This document shows positions 8,608-18,420 of a DNA stretch of 64,000 bases, piece after piece (within the stretch, counting starts at the first letter, position 1; each line of letters opens with the position of its first letter). Source of the stretch: Verrucomicrobiia bacterium (lineage in GTDB: Bacteria > Verrucomicrobiota > Verrucomicrobiia > JABWAM01); the NCBI GenBank assembly GCA_028687435.1, contig JAQUAF010000021.1, forward strand, positions 1-64,000, written 5' to 3'. Below the pieces are notes generated by a model, which worked only from the letters and a program-made list of their open reading frames with translations, was not told the origin of the DNA and did no database searches. The position numbers were made by a program, and so were the translations under genes.

Positions 8608-8636
8608 ACCATAATGCATCAGATTAAAAAAGTCAA
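8608..8636 (-). promoter_or_regulatory. Promoter/operator site 2, upstream of the GntR/LacI regulator
   Basis: Minus strand TTGACT (8636-8631), 17-bp spacer, TATGGT (8613-8608); dyad TGCATTATGGTTCA overlaps the -10. Confidence 0.7.
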
Positions 8637-8880
8637 AAAATTTTCCTTCCCCCCTTCAGCCTGACTCGACGGGAGTCAGAATCAAGCATTCAGAAACCAG
8701 AATTCGCAAAAGTTGAAATCTCATCCCCGCAACCCATTGAAGTCCAGCACATTGCATCGCCGTTCATTCGCAGCATTCTCCCGACAATGGACGAATGATC
8801 ATCTTTCCGTGCTTGCGGCGGAAAGCCCGTCCTGCTAACCAAATCCGGCTGCTCAACCCATCTTTTAAAGGATTTTTCTT

Positions 8881-11800
8881 ATGCCCAAACGAACAGACAT
8901 CAAAAAAGTCATGATCATCGGCTCCGGCCCCATCGTCATCGGCCAGGCCTGCGAATTCGATTACTCCGGCACCCAGGCCTGCAAGGCCCTGAGGGCGCTG
9001 GGATATAAAATCGTGCTCGTGAATTCCAATCCGGCCACCATCATGACCGATCCGAACATGGCCGACGTGACTTATATCGAGCCGCTGAATGTCAAACGGA
9101 TAGCTGAAATCATCGAAAAGGAACGCCCCGACGCCCTGCTTCCCAATCTGGGGGGACAAACCGGGCTGAACCTCTCGTCGCAATTGGAAAAAGAGGGGGT
9201 GCTGAAGAAGTACGGCGTCAAGATCATCGGCGTCGAAGCCTCCGCCATCGAAAAGGGGGAGGATCGCATTGCCTTCAAGGAAGCCATGAAACGGCTGGGC
9301 ATTGACATGCCCAAAAGCGAGGCGGTTTACAGCGTCAATGACGCCGAACGGGTGGCGGTGCAACTCGGCTATCCGGTCGTGGTGCGCCCCGCCTACACCA
9401 TGGGCGGCACGGGGGGCGGACTGGTTTACAATGTGGAAGAATTGCAGACGGTGGCCAGCCGCGGCATCGCGGCAAGCCTGGTGGGACAGGTTCTCATCGA
9501 GGAATCCGTGCTGGGCTGGGAGGAACTCGAGTTGGAGGTGGTGAGGGACGCCAAAAACCGGATGATCACGGTTTGTTTCATCGAAAACGTGGACGCCATG
9601 GGAGTCCATACCGGCGATTCCTATTGCGTGGCGCCCATGTTGACCATTGACCCGGCCCTGCAAAAGAAACTGCAGGATTATTCCTACAAGATTGTCGAGG
9701 AGATCCAGGTCATCGGCGGCACCAACATCCAGTTCGCCCACAATCCCAAAAACGGGCGCGTGGTGATAATCGAAATCAACCCCCGCACCTCGCGGTCCTC
9801 GGCCCTGGCCTCAAAGGCCACCGGGTTCCCCATCGCCCTGGTTTCCGCCAAACTCGCGGGCGGCCTCACCCTCGATGAATTTCCCTACTGGCGCGACGGC
9901 ACCCTCGACAAATACACTCCGTCGGGGGATTATGTGGTCGTCAAGTTTGCGCGCTGGGCATTCGAGAAATTCAAGGGCTCCATCGACCGGCTGGGCACCC
10001 AGATGCGCGCGGTCGGCGAGGTCATGAGCATCGGCAAAAACTACAAGGAAGCCTTTCAAAAAGCCATCCGTTCGCTCGAAAACGGGCGTTACGGGCTTGG
10101 ATTCGCCAAGGATTTCAACCAGCGTTCCCTGCCCGAGTTGATCTCCATGCTGAAGGAGGCCACCAGCGAACGCCAGTACATCATGTACGAAGCCCTGCGC
10201 AAAGGCGCCAAGGTGGAAGAATTGCATCAACTCACCCATATCAAGGCATGGTTCATCCAGCAAATGAAGGAACTGGTCGAACTCGAGGAAAAAATCCTCA
10301 GGCACAAGGGCGGCAAACTGTCCGACAACCTCCTGCGCCAGGCCAAAAAAGACGGCTTTGCCGACCGTTATCTCGCCAAAATCCTCGGCGTTCCGGAAAA
10401 ACAAATCCGCGAACAACGTCTGGGGATGGGCATGGCCGAGGCATGGGACGCGGTGCCGGTCAGCGGCGTCGAAAACGCCTCCTACTATTACTCCACCTAC
10501 AACGCTCCCGACAAGGTTTCGACCAGCTCAAAGAAAAAGATCATGGTCCTCGGCGGCGGTCCCAACCGGATCGGACAGGGCATCGAATTCGACTACTGCT
10601 GCGTCCACGCCGCATTCGCCCTGCGCGAGGCGGGCTACGAAACCATCATGGTCAATTGCAATCCCGAGACGGTTTCCACCGACTACGACACCTCGGACAA
10701 GCTCTACTTCGAGCCGTTGACCGTGGAGGATGTGCTGAGCATCTACCACAAGGAGAAACCCGCCGGCGTGATCGTCCAGTTCGGCGGCCAGACCCCCCTC
10801 AACATTGCCAGGGAACTTGAGGCCGCCGGAGTCCCGATCATGGGCACCTCTCCCGACGTCATCGATCTGGCGGAAGACCGGGACCTTTTCCGCAAAATGA
10901 TGGACAAGATGGGGATCGCCATGCCCGAGTCCGGCATGGCCAGCAATCTTGAGCAGGCGCTCAAGGTCGCAAAACGAATCGGTTATCCGCTCATGGTCCG
11001 TCCCTCCTATGTGCTCGGGGGCCGGGGCATGGAAGTCGTTCTCGACGAGGCCATGCTTCGTCAATATGTGGCCGCCGCCGTTGATTTGACCCCGGAACGC
11101 CCCATCCTCATCGACAAATTCCTCGACAACGCCATCGAGGCGGAGGCGGACGCCCTGGCCGACGGCAAGGACGCCTTTGTCCCCGCGGTGATGGAACACA
11201 TCGAACTGGCCGGCATTCATTCGGGCGACTCGGCCTGCGCAATCCCCCCCGTGACCCTGTCCGAAAAACACATCCGCGCCATCGAGGAGCTCACGTTGCG
11301 AATCAGCCGCGAACTCAAGGTGGTGGGCGTGATGAACATCCAATATGCCATTGCCGAGGACAAGGTCTATGTCCTTGAAGCCAATCCGCGGGCCTCGCGC
11401 ACCGTGCCCCTGGTTTCAAAGGTCTGCAATGTTCCCATGGCAAGACTGGCCACCCAGCTCATGCTCGGCACATCCCTTGCCAGCCTCAAGCTGGGCAAAA
11501 AGAAAATCCCCCACGTGGGCGTCAAGGAGGCGGTCATGCCGTTTTCCATGTTCCCCGAAGTGGATCCGATTCTGGGACCGGAAATGCGTTCCACCGGCGA
11601 GGTTTTGGGCGTGGCGACATCGTTTGGCCTTGCCTACTTCAAGGCGCAGGAAGCGGCCCAGCCCCCCCTGCCCTTGGAAGGTTCCGTCCTGATTTCCGTG
11701 GCGGATCGCGACAAACCGGCCATCCTCAAGGTGGCCCGCAAGTTCCACGAACTCGGCTTTGTCATTCGCGCCACATCGGGCACCCATGCCTACCTGGCCA

Positions 11801-12084
11801 AACACCATATTCCCTGCGAACCGGTGTTCAAGATCCACGACGGACAACGGCCGCACGTGGTGGACTCCATCAAGAACAACGAAATCCAGCTTCTGATCAA
11901 CACACCCGTCGGCAAGGAAAGCCAGCACGACGACGGGGACATCCGCAAGGCGGCCATCAAGCACAAGATTCCCTACATCACCACCACCGCCGCCGCCCAC
12001 GCCGCAGTCCAGGGCATCGCCGAATCGCGCAAGGGCAAGGCCGCCGTCAAATCCCTCCAACAGTACCACAAGGATATTGGCTGA
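8881..12084 (+). CDS. carB: Carbamoyl-phosphate synthase large subunit
   Basis: 1067 aa; MPKRTDIKKVMIIGSGPIVIGQACEFDYSGTQACKAL; duplicated ATP-grasp halves; KIMVLGGGPNRIGQGIEFDYCCVHA. Confidence 0.98.
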   Translation: MPKRTDIKKVMIIGSGPIVIGQACEFDYSGTQACKALRALGYKIVLVNSNPATIMTDPNMADVTYIEPLNVKRIAEIIEKERPDALLPNLGGQTGLNLSSQLEKEGVLKKYGVKIIGVEASAIEKGEDRIAFKEAMKRLGIDMPKSEAVYSVNDAERVAVQLGYPVVVRPAYTMGGTGGGLVYNVEELQTVASRGIAASLVGQVLIEESVLGWEELELEVVRDAKNRMITVCFIENVDAMGVHTGDSYCVAPMLTIDPALQKKLQDYSYKIVEEIQVIGGTNIQFAHNPKNGRVVIIEINPRTSRSSALASKATGFPIALVSAKLAGGLTLDEFPYWRDGTLDKYTPSGDYVVVKFARWAFEKFKGSIDRLGTQMRAVGEVMSIGKNYKEAFQKAIRSLENGRYGLGFAKDFNQRSLPELISMLKEATSERQYIMYEALRKGAKVEELHQLTHIKAWFIQQMKELVELEEKILRHKGGKLSDNLLRQAKKDGFADRYLAKILGVPEKQIREQRLGMGMAEAWDAVPVSGVENASYYYSTYNAPDKVSTSSKKKIMVLGGGPNRIGQGIEFDYCCVHAAFALREAGYETIMVNCNPETVSTDYDTSDKLYFEPLTVEDVLSIYHKEKPAGVIVQFGGQTPLNIARELEAAGVPIMGTSPDVIDLAEDRDLFRKMMDKMGIAMPESGMASNLEQALKVAKRIGYPLMVRPSYVLGGRGMEVVLDEAMLRQYVAAAVDLTPERPILIDKFLDNAIEAEADALADGKDAFVPAVMEHIELAGIHSGDSACAIPPVTLSEKHIRAIEELTLRISRELKVVGVMNIQYAIAEDKVYVLEANPRASRTVPLVSKVCNVPMARLATQLMLGTSLASLKLGKKKIPHVGVKEAVMPFSMFPEVDPILGPEMRSTGEVLGVATSFGLAYFKAQEAAQPPLPLEGSVLISVADRDKPAILKVARKFHELGFVIRATSGTHAYLAKHHIPCEPVFKIHDGQRPHVVDSIKNNEIQLLINTPVGKESQHDDGDIRKAAIKHKIPYITTTAAAHAAVQGIAESRKGKAAVKSLQQYHKDIG

Positions 12085-12087
12085 TTC

Positions 12088-12107
12088 TTCGCGGCGCAGC
12101 CCGCGAA
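12088..12107. terminator. Hairpin just after carB (possible terminator, no T-tract)
   Basis: TTCGCGG-cgcagc-CCGCGAA, 3 nt after the carB stop. Confidence 0.3.
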
Positions 12108-12266
12108 AAAATCACTTCACATTCTACTGGAGGGGATTAGGCCGGTGACAGGCCTCTCTCTCCTCCATGTTTCAGGCTCCAATTTGCAAGGGAACACGAA
12201 TGGCTTAAATAAGCGTCATTCCAGACGTTTTTTTCAGCTCAGGTTCAGAATACATCCGGATTCCGG

Positions 12267-12833
12267 TCATTGATCAATGGGCTTGAGATATTTTTCCAGT
12301 TTCCAGTCATCGGGAAATTTCAACTTCCCGCCGTTTTTCCTCAAGCCGTCCAATATCTCGAAAGTGCCTTTCAAATAGTCCTTGAAAATTTCGCGATCCA
12401 ATGTTTTCCATTGATAGCCAAATGTCAGATAGTGAACGATATCGCCGCTTGTATCGTCGGCATGCACCATCCATATCATTGGACGCTGTCCAAAACGCCC
12501 GCTACTCGCCAGTTTTTTTGTCTCTTCATCCAAATTACTTTTCGGAGATAAATGCAAAAAATCAACAGGAAATGGAATATCCCATGTCCCCAATTTGATA
12601 TTGGATTTAATAATCTTGTCATACCCAGCTTCGCTCAAATATCGATTCGCGCGAAGGTCTTCGATAACATTTAATGGAAAAACCTTTTTCGCGTCTACGT
12701 AGACGCCAATCCCCATCCCAATAAGCTGCCTCTGACTTTTCACCTCTTGCGCAACAGAATCAACCTGAGCCTGTCCAGACAGGGACATGAATGTTGATGC
12801 CGCCAAAATAACAATTGCTATTTTCATTTTCAT
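12267..12833 (-). CDS. Hypothetical exported protein
   Basis: 188 aa; signal-like MKMKIAIVILAASTFMSLSGQAQ; no recognised family. Confidence 0.7.
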   Translation of the reverse strand: MKMKIAIVILAASTFMSLSGQAQVDSVAQEVKSQRQLIGMGIGVYVDAKKVFPLNVIEDLRANRYLSEAGYDKIIKSNIKLGTWDIPFPVDFLHLSPKSNLDEETKKLASSGRFGQRPMIWMVHADDTSGDIVHYLTFGYQWKTLDREIFKDYLKGTFEILDGLRKNGGKLKFPDDWKLEKYLKPIDQ

Positions 12834-13083
12834 TTATTTCTCCACTTTCAAACTTCCATAAAATGATAAATCAACTCTCCCATTAATATTTGCCTGGCTT
12901 CCCAAATCCAAAAACAACCCAGCAGCAGATGTGAAAAAGAACGCCCTTTGCCAGTTGCCAATAGGCAACTTCATTCTAGCAGAACGACAAAACGTCGAAT
13001 CCAAACTCTTTGAAATCTGTCCGGGCCTGGATGTGTTTTTTACAAAAATGAAAGCGCATGGGACCGCTCTTTTCCAATCCGTT

Positions 13084-14238
13084 TTACAACTCTAAACTGC
13101 AAAGGTCCGCCAACGTTCTGCATGCCGCTCGGGCAACCAAAGGATCAATTTGCGGATCTAATAATTGATTAGCAATCAAGAGAATCCAAGAATTAATCTC
13201 ACCTTTGGTGTATTGATGTGTCCCGGAGACAGCATATTTAACTTGCAAGATAGAAATAACTTTTTGAAATGCATCCCCGTTTTTAATAAACTCAACGGTT
13301 TTTTCAATATCCCGAGCAGCATCGAGCGCTTTCTTTTCCTGCTCGCGTTCAGGGAAACGTTTCTTAATTTCTCCAACATCATTCGAAATATTGAGAGGAT
13401 ATTCAAAAAATCGCCACAATTCACTGGCAAAAAAGGATCGAGCAGGTCCAGACTCTTCATTCATTACAATTTTCACCAACTCTTTGCGAACCGTTTCACG
13501 ATATTGAACTGGCAAGTTTTTTCTGGATGGCAACGCCTTAACCACAGCCATCTTTCCCTTTAAATCATTTGCCATCAACAGATCGATCATCTCTGCGATT
13601 GTCTTACCTTTCACTAAATTCTCCTGAATCTCCTCAATGGGTTTGATTCTTTGGCGCGGACCTTTTGAAAAAAAATGACAAATCAATGAATTTTCTCTAG
13701 CGGTCAAATACCATCCTGCACCAAGATTCTCAGCAATTATGTTCATAGCCACACGAACGGAAACCACTTGATTGCTTCCAGAAAGATCGCGAAACCAGAC
13801 ATTGGCTGGCATGAAGACAAAAACGTAAGCCCCGCCCCCAAACTCATCTTTTTTGATCGCTTGCTTGAGTAAGGCAGCACAATCCTTTTCAAAGCAAGAT
13901 CCACGCAATACCCCAACGGTAACTTTTCGATTACCTATCCAATCCGGATTATCAGCGAGAGATGAGGGAACGTAGTTCAAGAAATGGCTATTCAGATCAC
14001 TCAACTTGGCAATAACTCCCAATTTGACCACAGAATCAAAAGAGACCGAATTACTCACTTCAACTTTATCGAGGCAACCTGAATCCCCCACTTCCAATGA
14101 TGCAGATACCCCTTGTTTCACCACCTTATCATTCAACGCTTTCAGCCAATAATCCTCCGCAGCAGAAGCAGCCTGCATCTCATTGCAAAGCAATTCGCAA
14201 ACTGCAACTACGAGATAAAACAATATTTTTTTTGTCAT
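13084..14238 (-). CDS. Hypothetical exported protein
   Basis: 384 aa; signal-like MTKKILFYLVVAVCELLCNEMQAASA; AT-rich; same strand and close spacing to neighbours. Confidence 0.7.
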   Translation of the reverse strand: MTKKILFYLVVAVCELLCNEMQAASAAEDYWLKALNDKVVKQGVSASLEVGDSGCLDKVEVSNSVSFDSVVKLGVIAKLSDLNSHFLNYVPSSLADNPDWIGNRKVTVGVLRGSCFEKDCAALLKQAIKKDEFGGGAYVFVFMPANVWFRDLSGSNQVVSVRVAMNIIAENLGAGWYLTARENSLICHFFSKGPRQRIKPIEEIQENLVKGKTIAEMIDLLMANDLKGKMAVVKALPSRKNLPVQYRETVRKELVKIVMNEESGPARSFFASELWRFFEYPLNISNDVGEIKKRFPEREQEKKALDAARDIEKTVEFIKNGDAFQKVISILQVKYAVSGTHQYTKGEINSWILLIANQLLDPQIDPLVARAACRTLADLCSLEL

Positions 14239-14252
14239 AAAATTTTAAAAAC

Positions 14253-15413
14253 TTATTGACTTGGCAATAATGTTAATGGAGACGTATCGGATATCTGAAT
14301 GGGATTTATGCTGTCAAAAGTCACAATATTTTTACCGAAAAAACCTCCAGCAAAAACAGTCTGTTGCAGGGTCAGTTTAGCCCCAGATGGCAATCCCGCC
14401 CGGTATATATCATCAAACTGACCACTAGCATTTGTTAGCAGTGGAGTCCCCAAGACTACAGGAAGATAACCCTTGAGAAATCCGCCAATCGGAACACCTT
14501 CTTCGCGCACATAAATTCCAGGCAGAGAAACTCCAAATTGATCCGTCAGAGTCCAAGTGGTTCTTCCGTTACCACTTAATGTCAAAAGGATTCCTCCGGG
14601 AATAATCGTCCATTCGGTAGACAAATTGGGATGGCTCAGTCTACGAGGAAAACGCATTTGAATATCAATACTCTTTGTAATTGTAACACCAAAAATGGTA
14701 TATGTACATTGCAGAGGCTGTGCTTGATTGATCGGCCGTGTAGCTACAATGGTACATTGATCCTTCGAATCAGAACCAATAATTTTAAAGCACCCATTGG
14801 GAGATTTTCATTTGAAGGTTCCACCATCGGGACTTGATGTTGCACTGTATTGCGCTTGGAAATCAGCCGGGGCCGATGTTCCAACTTCCGCCACATAAAG
14901 GATTGAGTCGGGTCCCTCTAAGTCCAATTGGGGTACAATAATCGTTACTTCACGGCTCGCCGATGTATTACTCTTAGAAGACACACCGCCAGTCCATCCT
15001 GATGGGCAAGCTTTGTATTTTTGTTCGACACTGGTCAGTTTAAATTTATATTGCCCTGGTGCAGTTGAAGCATCCACATTCCAGTTGATTGTCGGTCCGT
15101 TAGCAGGATTTTGATCGCCGACATCTTTGAAAAATGTGTAAATGGGATCGCCGTCAGTCACTGGATCTTGACTCTTTTGATCACATTTGCATTTATCGTT
15201 ATCTGTCAGTGAAGGAGCGCTTCCGCCTCCTGTAATGGTTATCGTCACATTTCCGGTCAGAGGTATACCAATAATATATTTGTTTGGATCGTCTGGAGTG
15301 ACGGTGGCACCGCTTACTGATATAGTCAGATCGGCCCCTCGTGCGATTCCCATACAGCTAATTTCCATCAACCATATGACCAGCAAAATGAATTTTCTCG
15401 GGTTCCAATTCAT
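14253..15413 (-). pseudogene. Exported Ig-like/beta-sandwich protein interrupted by an in-frame TGA (14808-14810)
   Basis: ORFs 14808..15413 and 14253..14657 are in the same frame. The gap translates without other stops as ...SSPDGGTFK-*-KSPNGCFKIIGSDSKDQCTIVATRPINQAQPLQCTYTIFGVTITKSIDIQMRFPRR... Confidence 0.7.
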
Positions 15414-15422
15414 CGTTTACTC

Positions 15423-17135
15423 CTATTTTTCGTTGGCGTTCCTTTCCAGTTTTGCCATTCGCCTTCCGTCAGGGGCGTCCACGTAAAGTATCGTGCCCTG
15501 TTGGGAATTGATCTCTTTCTCCAAGATTCCTTGCTGGCTGTAAAAGTAACGCTTGGTAATTTCAGGATATCTGTTGGATTGCTCGGTTATTCTATCCAAT
15601 GCGATTCGTTTTTGCTGGTCAAATTCCCGGTAAAATGTGCGAGCCAAGGTCATGCCATCTGTTTCGTAGACTTCATTTTTCTCCCAACTGTCATTTGGCG
15701 AATAAGTTTTGACGGAATGTAATTTTCCATTGATTAATATTTTAGCCTCCCGGCCTTGCTCATCATAGATGTACTGACGCGTCCGGCCATCCGCATTCTT
15801 TGTGAAAAGAACCCGGCCCTGCGCATCATAATACGTCGTATATTTCAGCTTCCCATCTCCGTCAAAACACTGCATACTTTTTTTGTCATCTTTTCCATAT
15901 TCATATTTTTTGACAGATCCATCCTTTAAAATCTCCCGAATCAATTTGCCGTCTTGACTGAATGTTGATTTATAGGCCACCGTTAGCTTTCCATCCTTAA
16001 CCTCTTCCACCTTGCGCAATTTTCCAGCAAGCTTGTCTCCACTCACGAATGTGCTGCGAATCGTCCAGACGCCCTTCTCAAACGTTTCCTCCCGTCCCGG
16101 AGATTCCTTCCATGCGCTGACCAACTCCCCCTTGGCGTCCCGTTTTTCAATGCACGCCGCATTGTCCTGCGGGGTCGCCCCCGGTTTCACGACATAATTC
16201 CATGTGTTGGTTTCCGCAGTCCCGCAAACAGCGTCGGATAAAAGATATCGGCTGGAGGCGTCCCATGTGTATAAATGTTCATCCTTGCCTGTGGACGAGA
16301 CCTTGAGGGTGGGCTGTTTCGATTCATCAACCCCAAAAACATAGTCCATCACGGTTCCGTCCGCCAAGGTCATCCGCCGAAGGCTGAGTTCTTCTCCCTT
16401 AACCTCCCTTTTCTTATCGGCGCCAACCAGCACCAGCGGCTTGCTTCCAAGTTCAAATTTATTCCGTTTTCCATCCTTGAAGATCATTTCTCCAGACCGT
16501 CCTTCCCGGGCATCCATCTGTATCCGCAAGGCGGTGGAACCATTGACTCGGATTTCTCCGGCCTTTTCTCCCAGCATCACCACGTCAATCAGCTTGTTCT
16601 TGGGCGTCTTGATGGTCGTGATACGCCCGCCCGTAAAAGTCATCCTCCACCCGCCGCAATTGGCAAACAGATTGATGATATTTCCAGGATTTCCCGCCGC
16701 GTTTTTTGAGATTTCGGCTTTCCATCCCGAGGACCCGTTCAAGATATTCTTGTCCTTGCTTGCCCAATAATGATAAGTCCATCCGTCAGGATAAATGCAT
16801 TCATATTCCCTTTCGCTGAGGGGATACATTCTCGCGTCAAATATAAACAGATTGAAATTTGAAGAGAAAAACCGGGATGGCGGATAAACAGGCGAAAAAC
16901 TCAGGATCAACGGCAGGGGTTTTTCATCCTCCAACGGAAGAAAACCCACGGTGTAGAACAATTCGCAAACGCCCCTCTCATTAATCCCTGAGTATCGGTT
17001 ATGCGGCTCCGACCAGCGAATTGAACACGAACTGGCACGTTCCACCCCAAGCCCCATCAGCAAAAACAGAGTCAAAAGGGCCGTTCCCCAACAGCCTCCT
17101 CTTTTTCCCCATCGATGCCAACAGTCTTTTTCCAT
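15423..17135 (-). CDS. Exported RHS/YD-repeat-like protein
   Basis: 570 aa; repeats such as YDAQGRVLFTKNADGRTRQYIYDEQGREAKI, DGSVKKYEYGKDDKKSMQCFDGDGKLKYTTYYDAQGR, SVKTYSPNDSWEKNEVYETDG. Confidence 0.82.
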   Translation of the reverse strand: MEKDCWHRWGKRGGCWGTALLTLFLLMGLGVERASSCSIRWSEPHNRYSGINERGVCELFYTVGFLPLEDEKPLPLILSFSPVYPPSRFFSSNFNLFIFDARMYPLSEREYECIYPDGWTYHYWASKDKNILNGSSGWKAEISKNAAGNPGNIINLFANCGGWRMTFTGGRITTIKTPKNKLIDVVMLGEKAGEIRVNGSTALRIQMDAREGRSGEMIFKDGKRNKFELGSKPLVLVGADKKREVKGEELSLRRMTLADGTVMDYVFGVDESKQPTLKVSSTGKDEHLYTWDASSRYLLSDAVCGTAETNTWNYVVKPGATPQDNAACIEKRDAKGELVSAWKESPGREETFEKGVWTIRSTFVSGDKLAGKLRKVEEVKDGKLTVAYKSTFSQDGKLIREILKDGSVKKYEYGKDDKKSMQCFDGDGKLKYTTYYDAQGRVLFTKNADGRTRQYIYDEQGREAKILINGKLHSVKTYSPNDSWEKNEVYETDGMTLARTFYREFDQQKRIALDRITEQSNRYPEITKRYFYSQQGILEKEINSQQGTILYVDAPDGRRMAKLERNANEK

Positions 17136-17168
17136 GGCGTGCCTTCCTGCCTGATTTTTCGGATAAAA

Positions 17169-17327
17169 TCATTCTGGCGGAGGATCATCAGGAGGGGGCT
17201 CCGAACAATCGCCATCCGCCAATGTTGCCGGTCGCGAATATTCCAGTCTTTCCACATTCACCGCAATCAGGGCCATCCATGACAGGACGAAGACTGCCAT
17301 CCACCATGCAATTTTTTGATTTTTCAT
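17169..17327 (-). CDS. Small single-TM protein with Pro/acidic tail
   Basis: MKNQKIAWWMAVFVLSWMALIAVNVERLEYSRPATLADGDCSEPPPDDPPPE, 33 nt upstream of the RHS-like ORF on the same strand. Confidence 0.5.
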   Translation of the reverse strand: MKNQKIAWWMAVFVLSWMALIAVNVERLEYSRPATLADGDCSEPPPDDPPPE

Positions 17328-17578
17328 TGGCCAATTTCCTTTTTCTCGAGGGGTCAAAATCCCCAATAAAGAGTTGGTCTTTTATACGGATATCGTTTTC
17401 TAGCGCAAGCATTTTTTTGTATTTTTTTAAAACACGCTTTCTACATTTCCTTCTTTGCATCAAAAACTCGAAATCATTGCTCAACAAAAGCATTCCATAT
17501 GCCAACCTGTTCGCATCGCTTCTTCAGATTCAGAGGTCTTCCAGACGAACCCCAAAGCGCGCAAAATTGCACCTCATG

Positions 17579-18298
17579 TCAAAATTTTTCAGTCCTCTTA
17601 TCCAATTCCTCGATCAAGGCATCGATTTCATCCCTTCCTTGAGGCGGCGGGGATTTCTTTGAATCCGCCTTTTGCTCCCGGACAACAGGCCTCATGACAT
17701 GCCCCTCAACGCCTGCGATGGCGGGATCCTTGTCATACAATGGAAACATGATCGCCCCCTCCGGACAAATCCGGCTGCAGGCGGGGCACCCCGGCTTGCA
17801 GGCGTCCGGTTGCTTTACCGCCACGCTTCCATCCTCCGCCCTTGCATAAACCTCAAAAAGGCAAAACTCCACACAGGAACCGCAACGGGAGCAACGTCCG
17901 CCATCCAGCACCGGATACCAGCGTTCCTTCATCGATTCTCCCAGGAACAATTCTTCCACCACCCCTTTTTTTTCCGCCTTGTTCCCAACCATGGACTGGA
18001 GGGCGGACAGGCGCTTCTCCATGTCCTGCCCGGGATCAAAGAACATGATGCGTTCGGGCGGCAGGTTCACCCCCCTTGCCCTCAACAACCACGAAGCCGG
18101 ACGCGGATGAATGCCCGGGACAACCGCCAAATCCGTTTCCACTCCGGACAAGCGTTTCCAGACAGGATGAAGATCCGGCAGATGACAAATGGAAGGCAAA
18201 AGCAACACCTTGAGTTTCAATCGTTCCGCGCACGCCCGGGCCAGGGCCCTTTCCCCGGAGTCCTTTCCCAACTCTCTCTGAAAAACCGCCAGAATCAT
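17579..18298 (-). CDS. 4Fe-4S dicluster ferredoxin-like protein
   Basis: CSRCGSCVEFCLFEVYA and CKPGCPACSRICPEGAIMFP; start MILAVFQRELGKDSGERALARACAERL. Confidence 0.82.
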   Translation of the reverse strand: MILAVFQRELGKDSGERALARACAERLKLKVLLLPSICHLPDLHPVWKRLSGVETDLAVVPGIHPRPASWLLRARGVNLPPERIMFFDPGQDMEKRLSALQSMVGNKAEKKGVVEELFLGESMKERWYPVLDGGRCSRCGSCVEFCLFEVYARAEDGSVAVKQPDACKPGCPACSRICPEGAIMFPLYDKDPAIAGVEGHVMRPVVREQKADSKKSPPPQGRDEIDALIEELDKRTEKF

Positions 18299-18420
18299 CC
18301 TCGCACCGTGCCAGTCGGCAAGCCTTCCCGTCAAGATTCAATCCCTTCAGGCAAGTTGTCTGCCAGCGCTTTCCAGCCTGGTCCGCCCGCACTCCCGGCT
18401 TGTCCCGCCAATCCATTGAA

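Noticed and set aside
8640-8880. Possible riboswitch or attenuator ahead of carB
   Set aside because: Only a short GACTCGACGGGAGTC hairpin was visible; no recognisable riboswitch core.
8764-12069. Several long antisense ORFs opposite carB (325, 201, 271 and 217 aa)
   Set aside because: Mirror-frame artefacts of a GC-rich conserved gene; no family motifs.
14800-14835. Possible selenocysteine codon at the in-frame TGA
   Set aside because: The sequence after the TGA has only a weak CCCAATGGG stem and no convincing SECIS. The protein shows no redox context, and Trp is a better fit.
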